A stretch of DNA of 64,000 nucleotides from Oceanicoccus sp. KOV_DT_Chl (GTDB lineage Bacteria; Pseudomonadota; Gammaproteobacteria; Pseudomonadales; Dasaniaceae). The notes beneath the pieces were generated by a model. It did no database searches. It worked only from the letters and a program-made list of their open reading frames with translations, and was not told where the DNA came from. The translations under genes were made by a program, and so were the position numbers. The DNA is taken from contig NZ_FQLF01000002.1 in NCBI RefSeq assembly GCF_900120175.1, positions 248,001 through 312,000 on the forward strand, in the 5' to 3' direction. Below are positions 56,212 through 64,000 of the stretch, piece by piece (the stretch's first letter is position 1; each line of letters opens with the position of its first letter).

Positions 56212-58170
56212 ATGCGTATCGCTGTATCATTACTGCTACTCACTTTTATGCTTATAAGTGGCTGTCGCATCAGCAGCAATCCGGTCATTGATTTCGATGG
56301 CCCCACTGCCGAGTGGTCATCCTTTGGAGGCAATGAACAAGCCAACCGCTATTCGCCGTTGAATCAAATCGATCTCAATAACGTCGATCAACTAACACTG
56401 GCGTGGAGCCATAACTCGGGAGACTTCGCCGACGGCTCTGGCGAATGGGCGTTCACCTCGATGCAAGTCACCCCGATTGTCACTAACAACACACTCTACT
56501 ACTGCACGCCCTTTGGCCGGGTATTTGCACTAGACCCTATCAGCGGCGAGGAACTCTGGGTATTTGACCCCAAAGTGCAGAATAAAAAAGGCGGCTACTA
56601 CCCCGCCGTGTGTCGTGGCGTCTCCTACTGGCAAGCAGAATCCGCTAGCGACCAAGCCTGCAGTAAGCGTATCGTCTACGGCACCCGTGATGCCGAGTTG
56701 ATCGCTCTCGATGCCGATAGCGGCAAGCCCTGTGCGGGTTTTGGCAATCAAGGGCGGGTGGCTTTACGGGAGGGGATCAGCCAGTCAGAACCCTGGGAGT
56801 ATTACCCGACCTCCCCCCCCATTGTGATGAACGACACCGTAGTGATAGGTGCGCTGGTGCCCGACAATAATCGCACCGATGCCCCCAGTGGCGTCGTCCG
56901 CGCCTTTGATATCCGCAGTGGTAGTTTGCGCTGGGCCTGGGAGCCGGTCAGTGAAAACTACAAACAGCGCCACCGTCAAACCGATGGCAGCGTCGAATAT
57001 CTACAGGGGACGCCGAATGTGTGGGCGCCAATGTCTGGGGATTATCAGCGCGGACTGATATACGTCCCCACCGGCAATCCCTCCCCCGATCTTTACGGCG
57101 GCCATCGCGATGGTATTGATGAGTTTGGCTCATCGGTGGTAGCTCTGGATATTACTAACGGCAAACGGGTATGGAATTTCCAAACCGTCCATCACGACTT
57201 ATGGGATTATGATGTTGCATCGCAACCGGTCTTGTTTCAGCTACCTGGCGTCGCTGAGGGCAAAGCTGGCGTTCTACAACCCACAAAAATGGGTCATATC
57301 TTTTTATTAGACCGCGAAACCGGAGAGCCACTCTATCCGGTAGAAGAACGACCTGTTCCGCAAAATGGCGTCCCCGGTGAACAACTCTCCGCCACTCAAC
57401 CCTTCCCAACGCACCCTAAACCACTGCATTTACCCGCTCAACTGAACCACGACAATGTCAGTAATATCGTATGGTTTGATCAACAATCGTGTCGGGAAGA
57501 GTTAAGCAAGTACCGCTCTGAGGGCCTGTTTACACCCCCCAGCTTTGAAGGCAGCGTGCTGTACCCGTCAACTGTGGGCGGCATTAATTGGGGCAGCGTC
57601 TCCGTCGACGCCGAAAATGGACTGATGTTTGTCAATCAAATGCACATGGCCGCCGTGGTACAAATGATCAAGCGTGAAGAGTTTGATGCCCGCAACCCGC
57701 AAACCAAATACCCCGACGAATATTTTGCAATGACCGGCACCCCCTATGGCGCCAAGCGCTTTCCCTTGATGTCCAGTTTGGGGACGCCCTGCAACCCAAG
57801 ACCCTGGGGCTCGTTTGCTGCAGTCGATTTGAAGAGTGGCGAGGTCATTTGGCGAGTACCGCTAGGCACTACCCGGGATCTAGCGCCCTTCCCACTCTGG
57901 TTTAATTGGGGTACGCCAAACATCGGAGGTTCGGTCACGACTGCAGGAGGGTTAGTGTTTATCGGGGCGACAGCGGATAAATATTTCCGCGCATTTAATA
58001 CCAAAACCGGTGAGGAAGTTTGGAAATACCGTATACCCACCACTGCCAACGCCAACCCATTAACCTATCGAATCAACAAGGATGGCAAACAATATGTGGT
58101 GGTCGCTGCGGGAGGACATGGCTGGTCAAAACCGGGAGACTGGCTACTGGCCTTTGCACTGCCTGATTAA
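56212..58170 (+). CDS. PQQ-dependent dehydrogenase lipoprotein (glucose/quinate/shikimate type)
   Basis: Periplasmic quinoprotein of 652 residues. The lipobox MLISGC (Cys near 18) replaces the membrane helices of the classic glucose dehydrogenase. The propeller shows WSSFGGNEQANRYSPLNQI (near 40), GRVFALDPISGEELWVFD (near 105), YPTSPPIVMNDTVVIGA, WNFQTVHHDLWDYDVASQP (near 320) and the C-terminal INKDGKQYVVVAAGGHG, all typical of the family. Electrons would pass to quinone or a cytochrome. No pqq biosynthesis genes are in the window, so PQQ must be made elsewhere or imported. AAGGA precedes the start. It follows the SDR gene. Confidence 0.92.
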   Translation: MRIAVSLLLLTFMLISGCRISSNPVIDFDGPTAEWSSFGGNEQANRYSPLNQIDLNNVDQLTLAWSHNSGDFADGSGEWAFTSMQVTPIVTNNTLYYCTPFGRVFALDPISGEELWVFDPKVQNKKGGYYPAVCRGVSYWQAESASDQACSKRIVYGTRDAELIALDADSGKPCAGFGNQGRVALREGISQSEPWEYYPTSPPIVMNDTVVIGALVPDNNRTDAPSGVVRAFDIRSGSLRWAWEPVSENYKQRHRQTDGSVEYLQGTPNVWAPMSGDYQRGLIYVPTGNPSPDLYGGHRDGIDEFGSSVVALDITNGKRVWNFQTVHHDLWDYDVASQPVLFQLPGVAEGKAGVLQPTKMGHIFLLDRETGEPLYPVEERPVPQNGVPGEQLSATQPFPTHPKPLHLPAQLNHDNVSNIVWFDQQSCREELSKYRSEGLFTPPSFEGSVLYPSTVGGINWGSVSVDAENGLMFVNQMHMAAVVQMIKREEFDARNPQTKYPDEYFAMTGTPYGAKRFPLMSSLGTPCNPRPWGSFAAVDLKSGEVIWRVPLGTTRDLAPFPLWFNWGTPNIGGSVTTAGGLVFIGATADKYFRAFNTKTGEEVWKYRIPTTANANPLTYRINKDGKQYVVVAAGGHGWSKPGDWLLAFALPD

Positions 58171-58213
58171 CTGCCGCTAGCGAATGAGTATATCTATAAA
58201 AAAACCAAAAGCC

Positions 58214-60577
58214 TTAAAGCAGCCCTTTGGTGAAATCGACAATCACAGCTTCCAGATCACTCACCTTAACCGGTTTGGCAATAAATCCGTCCATACCTAC
58301 TTCAGCGCAGACTTGAGCTTCACCTTCCATGGCGTTTGCAGTTAACGCGACAATCGGGATATGGACACTGCCATTTTCGATACTGCGAATTTCACGGGTA
58401 GCCTGATAGCCATCTTTTATTGGCATATGGCAATCCATAAAAATCAAATCATATTTTGATTGCTGCCACATGCTCACCGCCTCTGCGCCATCTACAGCGA
58501 TATCGACATTACAGCCCAGCCTTTCTAACATACGCACCGCCACCTTTTGATTAACCAAATTATCTTCGGCCAATAAAATACTCACTTGTCCACTGGTGCG
58601 AGAGACTGTGCTCTCTTGTGGGCGGGTAAAGGTATAGGGCGTTATAAAAGCCTCACTGTCTTTGGACTGCTGTTGGCGGTTAATATGTTGTAAGGTCTTC
58701 AACAATTGCGACTCTCTAACCGGCCGGGTTAAGTAACCTGTGTACCCAGCCTCTTCAACCAATTTAGCTTTATCACCACCGGAACTCACCGCCATAAAGA
58801 TCAGTGATAAACCTGCTAGTGCCGGATTCTGTCGAATGCTCTTCGCCAAATCGAGGCCACTATCAAAGCCGACAACTTCATCAACAATCATCACCTCAAA
58901 AGGTTGGGATTGCTGAATCGCCTGCTCAACTGCAGCTAGCGCTTCATCAGGCGCCTCTACAGAGAGCACATCCATTCCCCAACGACGGCACCAGTCGCTG
59001 GTTAACTGATAACGTCCAGTAACATCACCGACAACCAATACGCGTAAATTAGTCGCTTGATCTGCCACTACCACAGGTAACTGTGCAGCCGGCGTTAATG
59101 GTAACTCCAGTACCAACGTGAAAACCGATCCCTTTCCTTCACGACTTTCTACTTCCAAACGGCCATTCATCAACTTCGCCAGCAGTGACGAAATACTCAG
59201 ACCAAGGCCTGTACCACCGTATTTACGCGTCGTCGAACTATCAGCCTGAGCAAATTCCTCAAACACATAATCCAGTTTCGATTGTGAAATACCGATACCA
59301 GTATCTTCCACCGCAAAACGATATTCACATACACCAGCTTTTAATTGACGCGCCGATACATCAACCATCACGCCACCAGTGGAGGTAAATTTAATCGCAT
59401 TGCTAATAAAATTGGTGAGGACCTGACGAATTCTACCAGGATCACCTTTAACATATTCTTCAACACCTTCGGCGAAGCGTAACTGCAAAAAAATATTTTT
59501 CTCTACAGCTTTTAGCTTCATCGACTCGACCATGCCCTCAAGCACTGTCCTGAGATTAAATGGAATCAACTCCAGATCCATTTTACCCGCTTCAATTTTT
59601 GAAAAGTCCAAAATATCATTAATAATGCCCAGCAAGGCATCGGCAGAACTTTGAATAGTATCGGTACTATCGCGCTGTTCTTCATCTAGTTCCGTACCGG
59701 CCAATAATGAGGCCATACCGATAACGCCATTCAATGGCGTTCGAATCTCATGACTCATTGCAGCTAAAAACTGGGACTTGGAGCGTGCCGCAGCTTCCGC
59801 TCGCTCCATTGCAATCGTCAGTTCGGCAGTACGCTCTTTTACTCGCTGCTCCAATAAATCTCTGGAATTGGCCAGCTCGCGGTCACGATCCTGCACCTGT
59901 TGCAACATGGTATTAAAAACATTCGTTAATTGACCGATATCATCATCATTGATTACCGGCGCACGAACGCCATAATCACCTCGGTCGGACACTTGTTGGG
60001 CGCTAGCTGATAGCGCTTGAATAGGATCGGTAATACTGCGCTGAACGCGATGCGCGAGAAATACGGCTAACAACATCGCAAGGAGGCCAACCCCCATATC
60101 CAGCAAAAAGACCTCTACTAACAAGGCGTAAGACTCAGACATATCGTAGCGCAAAAAAATCATGCCGATATTGTCGCCATCGAGAATGATAGCCTGATAC
60201 AAATCTACATGGTCACCTTCAAAATAATATCCCTCAGGCCTAACCTCCGGCGCTTCCAAACCAGGCTCACCAACATAGCTGGCAAACAATTCGCCACTAT
60301 CACTATAGATAGCTGCGACCACAATACCGGTGACTACTTCCAGGGATTTTAAAGACTCACGAGCGCTAAATGGCTCATCAAAAACGATAGCCGCAGTATT
60401 ATTACTGCCGATCACTTTGGAGTGGCTATCCATTAGACTAACGACTTCACTTTGCTGATTGAGGTAGTCGTTATACATGCCCGCTATGGTAACAACTATA
60501 ACGGCAAGACCGGTCGCCAACAGGATCAATTGATTCAGCTTAGCTGCTACCGTGCGCTGATTTCCCCAAATATTCAT
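58214..60577 (-). CDS. BarA-like hybrid sensor histidine kinase/response regulator
   Basis: Membrane sensor of 787 residues. An N-terminal helix (about 15-33), a periplasmic loop and a second helix (about 155-175) are followed by HAMP, a coiled coil, HisKA with [19 protein letters not shown], and the ATPase with [21 protein letters not shown] and [10 protein letters not shown] first receiver-like domain (about 510-630; [12 protein letters not shown]) has lost the acidic pair. The second (about 660-785) is complete, with AEDN and the phosphoacceptor Asp in [12 protein letters not shown]. No separate phosphotransfer domain is present, so a partner HPt protein is expected elsewhere. It converges with the PQQ dehydrogenase. 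Confidence 0.94.
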   Translation of the reverse strand: MNIWGNQRTVAAKLNQLILLATGLAVIVVTIAGMYNDYLNQQSEVVSLMDSHSKVIGSNNTAAIVFDEPFSARESLKSLEVVTGIVVAAIYSDSGELFASYVGEPGLEAPEVRPEGYYFEGDHVDLYQAIILDGDNIGMIFLRYDMSESYALLVEVFLLDMGVGLLAMLLAVFLAHRVQRSITDPIQALSASAQQVSDRGDYGVRAPVINDDDIGQLTNVFNTMLQQVQDRDRELANSRDLLEQRVKERTAELTIAMERAEAAARSKSQFLAAMSHEIRTPLNGVIGMASLLAGTELDEEQRDSTDTIQSSADALLGIINDILDFSKIEAGKMDLELIPFNLRTVLEGMVESMKLKAVEKNIFLQLRFAEGVEEYVKGDPGRIRQVLTNFISNAIKFTSTGGVMVDVSARQLKAGVCEYRFAVEDTGIGISQSKLDYVFEEFAQADSSTTRKYGGTGLGLSISSLLAKLMNGRLEVESREGKGSVFTLVLELPLTPAAQLPVVVADQATNLRVLVVGDVTGRYQLTSDWCRRWGMDVLSVEAPDEALAAVEQAIQQSQPFEVMIVDEVVGFDSGLDLAKSIRQNPALAGLSLIFMAVSSGGDKAKLVEEAGYTGYLTRPVRESQLLKTLQHINRQQQSKDSEAFITPYTFTRPQESTVSRTSGQVSILLAEDNLVNQKVAVRMLERLGCNVDIAVDGAEAVSMWQQSKYDLIFMDCHMPIKDGYQATREIRSIENGSVHIPIVALTANAMEGEAQVCAEVGMDGFIAKPVKVSDLEAVIVDFTKGLL

Positions 60578-60895
60578 TTACTGCGAATACTCCGATTCGA
60601 GATGTTGAACTTCCAAGTAAGACACATGCTTATTATATGACGCAACAAAGTATAGTCTATCAGGGTTTATTTCCACTTAAATTAGGTATTTACCCTAGTG
60701 TTGTGCCTCAGCCGGAAGCACTATGCTACCACTAGCGACCATCCCCCACTTAAAGCGACCCTCCGCCCCCTTAAATAGCAGTAAATGGTATTTTTTATCC
60801 ACTCTAGTACAGAATTTTGACTACTATAGAACTAGGCGGTATGAATTTAAAACAGAAATTCTAACAACCCCAGAATGAGAGATAGAATCCAAAGC
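60578..60895. other. intergenic region between divergent signalling genes
   Basis: These 318 bases separate the divergent hybrid kinase and the DUF1631-GGDEF-EAL gene. Apart from the candidate promoter at 60817-60845 nothing distinctive is seen; the kinase promoter must also be here. Confidence 0.4.
60817..60845 (+). promoter_or_regulatory. candidate sigma-70 promoter of the DUF1631-GGDEF-EAL gene
   Basis: TTGACT (60817-60822) and TATGAA (60840-60845) are separated by exactly 17 bases, about 50 nt before the start. The -35 matches consensus at five of six and the -10 at four of six positions. Confidence 0.5.
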
Positions 60896-63800
60896 ATGGA
60901 AACACCAATAAAGCCCCATTTCAACACTATTGTCGATGAGTTAAATGATATTACGCTGACTCAAATTGCCAATCTCTTCGAGCAGTTCTTGCGAGAGGCT
61001 GACAATCAACTCTTCCAATTGGCCGAGGTCGCCGACAATAACGAGCATCAAAACCAATTATTTGAAGCCAAAGCCATGATACGCCAGCATGGCGAACAAA
61101 TTCGAACCAAGTACTGCACGCTTTTGGAGCAACGTCTAAGCGGCAATACAACTGCGCAACCGGCTACCAAGACAGCAGAAATCCACGAAAGTATGCAACT
61201 GGTTGATCTGAAAGAATTCGAAGACTGGCTGTCAGCAGAAACCATTATTCGCAGAGCCAATTCACGCTATTACAAAGGTGTTAGCTGTTTGGAACAGCGT
61301 TATAGTCAATTGGTTAACCAAGACATCTGCGGCGAAGCGCTGCCTTTTAGTATTGATAATATCTGTCACGCAATGCAGGACACTTTCAGGGACTTAACAC
61401 TGTCACCAGAAGTACAACCGATCTTATACCGCTTATTCGATCACGCTATCATCAATCAGCTAGATGACCTATATGACACGTTAAACAGCCGCCTGAAAAG
61501 CCGCGGTATTTTACCCAATATCGAATCTCAAGTACTGCGCGAGCGCAAACCAATAGCTAAAGATAACAACGCATCATTTAACGGGCAGTTACCGGCCCAG
61601 CAAAAAGCTGCTAACTCGCCCGCAATTCTTGATGCGGCCCAGAATGTACTCGCACTATTGAGGCAATCTAACCCTGAGGTAAATGTCAGCAATACAGGCA
61701 ATGTAGTTCCGGCCAGTATTAACGACATTATTAATCAGCTAAACACATTGCAAACTGATAACAACGCCATTGAAAATGTTGGTGCCAACGTATCACTCAG
61801 CGAATGGCTAGAACAACAAAGCCAATTAGTACTCGACCATCAAAGCCGGGATTTAATGACGTTAACCGACTCAATATTTCAAACGCTTAACGAGTATCCA
61901 CAAATATCCGAAGCACTCACCAATCAAATAAAACGCTTGCAAATACCTATCGCTAAAGCAACTTTGTTAGACCACAGTATTTTATCCAACAATCAGCACC
62001 CCGTTCACGCCCTGCTCAATCAATTAATTGAGCTATGTGTAAATAGCGATATGCCTAACCAAACCTTAGAGAAAAAATTTGATACTGCCATTAGCAATAT
62101 CACTACAAACTTCCAGCAAGACCCGTCCGTATTCACTCAAACACTGGAAGACCTATCCGGCATTGCAAGCCAGCAACACAATGCCAGTGAACGCAATACC
62201 ATGCGCATCGCTCAAACCTATGAAGGGCGGCAGCGTGTAAAACAAGCACAAGAAGCCGTTGATCGTGAAATCCAGCGCAGAATCTCACCGCCACAGGCGC
62301 CGGAAGTCGTGCTTAAACTCATCGACAATGGCTGGCGTGAACTATTAAAACTCACTTACCTCAGGTCCGGTCAGGACAGCGACCTCTGGCACGAGCAGCT
62401 CGCTACGCTTGACCAATTATTACTGTGGATTAGCGACATCAATAGTGATGAAAATTTATCACAATCTACCATCCAGCGTGATTTAGAAGCAGATTCATTC
62501 GCCGACCTGATCAATCAGCAATTGCAGGATATATTCCCTGGTGACTACCGTTTTCAGGATACCGTTGAACACATTTGTGACACCCTTAAAGGCGAACGTC
62601 CAGCCACAATGGTGACACTCAAAGAAGCTTTAAGCAGCGAACGTAATAGCCATGAATTGCAAAAGGAATTAGAAGCCGCAAACCCGCAACTTAACCGCTG
62701 GTTTAAGCGGGCAAAGAACCTTAAAGCTGGCGACGAGTTTTCCTATTTAGGCGATGCAAGCGGCCAGCGCAACATAAAACTGGCATGGGTAAGCGACAAT
62801 CGCCAGCACTTTGTATTTGTTAATAACCGCGGACAAAAAGTGCTGGATTATGACCTGGTAGATCTGGCCAATGAAATGTCAAAAGGGCTGTCGCCAGTGA
62901 CTGAAAAATCTGAATGGCCATTAGTCGAACGCAGTTTATATTCCACTGTACAGGAAGCCTACCAGCAACTTGCCTTTAAAAGCAGCCATGATGAACTTAC
63001 CAACCTTCTCAGCCGCAAAGAGTGTGAAAAAATATTAGGCAACACATTGCTTGATGCCAAAAGTAAAAGTGAAAGTCACTGCTTGCTTTATATCGATATT
63101 GATAAGTTTTCTCTCACAAACAATCTTCATGGTCACGTAGCTGGCGACCAACTCATTATAGATACCAGCAAAGTTATTGAAGAATGCGCACCAGAAAATT
63201 CTATAGTTGCAAGAATGGCAGGCAATGAATTTGTAATGCTATTACAACACCGGGATACACAGGACTCACATCGTATCGCTGATGAAATTCGTAAGACAGT
63301 AGCCAATCACAACTTCGGCTGGCAAAAACATAACATAAACTTCACTATCAGCATTGGCCTTAAAGCCATCAATAAGTACACCGAAAATGTTGTCGACTTA
63401 TTACGCAACGCGGTCTCAGCCTGCCAGGTAGCCAAAGACAATGGTGGCAACCGTATTCACGATTCCAGTGAAGATAAAGAACTTCATAGCCGACGTGAAA
63501 AGCTATTAGCCTGGATCGATAAACTTAACAGCGTACTGAGCAGCGATAAATTAGTTCTTCGCGGTCAAAAAATTTGCCCACTTAATGACCGCGAGGCTGA
63601 ACCTCATTATGAAATATTAATTGCACTAAAAGATGATAATGGCGAATTGATTTCACCGGTCGAATTTATTGAAGCGGCCGAATGCTACAACCGTATGCAG
63701 AAGGTAGATCGCTGGGTAATAGAAAACACATTCCTATGGCTACAACAATTAGCACTGGCTAATCAGGATGCCCCTGCAGTATCAATTAATTTATCCGGAA

Positions 63801-64000
63801 ATAGTCTCAACGACGACCAATTCCTGGACTTTATTCTGGAACAGTTTGCGCAATACAAAATCCCTACCACCAAAATTTGTTTTGAAGTGACCGAAACGGC
63901 AACCATCAACAACCTCACAGAAGCCGCTGATTTTATTCGCGAAATAAAACGTGTTGGCTGTAAATTTTCGCTAGATGATTTTGGTAGTGGCAATGCATCT
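60896..64000 (+). CDS. DUF1631-GGDEF-EAL protein, partial at window end
   Basis: Large c-di-GMP protein, 1035 residues in view and cut by the window end. The first 650 residues are helical DUF1631 sequence (TLTQIANLFEQFLREADNQL; SPPQAPEVVLKLIDNGWREL near 460), which accompanies PilZ- or GGDEF-type domains. A GGDEF domain (about 700-860) follows with YIDIDKFSLTNNL, but the signature is AGNEF (775-779) and no RxxD precedes it, so it is probably catalytically dead. The EAL domain (from about 900) keeps Glu906 in YEILI, SINLSGNSL, FEVTETATI and DDFG near 1027, so phosphodiesterase activity is likely. ATG 60896 is used; ATG 60875 is in frame too. Neither has a good Shine-Dalgarno. Confidence 0.88.
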   Translation, partial: METPIKPHFNTIVDELNDITLTQIANLFEQFLREADNQLFQLAEVADNNEHQNQLFEAKAMIRQHGEQIRTKYCTLLEQRLSGNTTAQPATKTAEIHESMQLVDLKEFEDWLSAETIIRRANSRYYKGVSCLEQRYSQLVNQDICGEALPFSIDNICHAMQDTFRDLTLSPEVQPILYRLFDHAIINQLDDLYDTLNSRLKSRGILPNIESQVLRERKPIAKDNNASFNGQLPAQQKAANSPAILDAAQNVLALLRQSNPEVNVSNTGNVVPASINDIINQLNTLQTDNNAIENVGANVSLSEWLEQQSQLVLDHQSRDLMTLTDSIFQTLNEYPQISEALTNQIKRLQIPIAKATLLDHSILSNNQHPVHALLNQLIELCVNSDMPNQTLEKKFDTAISNITTNFQQDPSVFTQTLEDLSGIASQQHNASERNTMRIAQTYEGRQRVKQAQEAVDREIQRRISPPQAPEVVLKLIDNGWRELLKLTYLRSGQDSDLWHEQLATLDQLLLWISDINSDENLSQSTIQRDLEADSFADLINQQLQDIFPGDYRFQDTVEHICDTLKGERPATMVTLKEALSSERNSHELQKELEAANPQLNRWFKRAKNLKAGDEFSYLGDASGQRNIKLAWVSDNRQHFVFVNNRGQKVLDYDLVDLANEMSKGLSPVTEKSEWPLVERSLYSTVQEAYQQLAFKSSHDELTNLLSRKECEKILGNTLLDAKSKSESHCLLYIDIDKFSLTNNLHGHVAGDQLIIDTSKVIEECAPENSIVARMAGNEFVMLLQHRDTQDSHRIADEIRKTVANHNFGWQKHNINFTISIGLKAINKYTENVVDLLRNAVSACQVAKDNGGNRIHDSSEDKELHSRREKLLAWIDKLNSVLSSDKLVLRGQKICPLNDREAEPHYEILIALKDDNGELISPVEFIEAAECYNRMQKVDRWVIENTFLWLQQLALANQDAPAVSINLSGNSLNDDQFLDFILEQFAQYKIPTTKICFEVTETATINNLTEAADFIREIKRVGCKFSLDDFGSGNAS

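Noticed and set aside
1-64000. CRISPR arrays, tRNA or rRNA genes, insertion sequences, prophage
   Set aside because: No regular direct repeats with spacers, no tRNA-like arms, no transposase or phage proteins were seen on reading both strands.

Overview
The window looks like chromosomal DNA of a free-living, Gram-negative gammaproteobacterium, probably marine and of the Cellvibrionales/Spongiibacteraceae kind. Evidence: the divergent purL/mltF pair known from gammaproteobacteria, two TonB-dependent receptors, an outer-membrane porin, lipoproteins, a BarA-like hybrid kinase, several c-di-GMP proteins and Shine-Dalgarno-led genes. The taxonomic placement is inference. I saw no tRNA, rRNA, CRISPR array, insertion sequence or phage gene.

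Layout. 139-3064: an alpha/beta hydrolase, an exported SnoaL-like protein and a homologue of the tRNA-queuosine mannosyltransferase. 3161-8972: a plus-strand oxidoreductase/CoA series (enoyl-CoA hydratase/isomerase, a lone molybdopterin oxidoreductase, an MDR reductase, an SDR, a glyoxalase I-like protein). 9166-12756: a TonB receptor divergent from a BlaI/BlaR1-type regulator-protease pair. 13093-14703: an exported aspartoacylase-like metalloenzyme. 14750-26817: one compact minus-strand glycogen operon (CBM48 protein, malQ, glgB, glgX, glgP, glgC, glgA). 27263-31175: a signalling locus with a REC-GGDEF protein divergent from an ethylene-receptor-like membrane protein and a histidine kinase whose start overlaps its stop. 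31212-40981: secF, secD, purL, a broken serine hydrolase and mltF. 40991-46381: a GFA protein, a carotenoid oxygenase, a second TonB receptor and a TetR regulator. 46448-49265: a DUF6279 lipoprotein, a phosphate-binding-like protein and a porin. 49405-55151: a coenzyme F420 cluster (cofC-cofG-cofH three-domain fusion, cofD, cofE, F420:NADP reductase). 55402-58170: an SDR and a PQQ-dependent dehydrogenase lipoprotein. 58214-64000: a BarA-like hybrid kinase and the start of a large DUF1631-GGDEF-EAL protein cut by the window end.

The two most interesting systems are the ethylene-receptor-like locus and the F420 cluster. In the first, a stand-alone three-helix protein keeps the Asp, Tyr, Ile-Pro and Cys-x3-His residues of the plant ETR1 ethylene/copper site, is translationally coupled to a PAS histidine kinase, and faces a response-regulator diguanylate cyclase. 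In the second, a set sufficient for making and reducing F420, a cofactor uncommon in gammaproteobacteria, is led by a 1061-residue CofC-CofG-CofH fusion.

Quality note. Four minus-strand genes (glgA, glgC, a serine hydrolase with two breaks, and a porin) are broken by single-base frameshifts. All five breaks lie in homopolymer runs and are all repaired by adding one base to the run. This pattern fits consensus homopolymer undercalling better than real gene decay, so these genes are probably intact in the organism.
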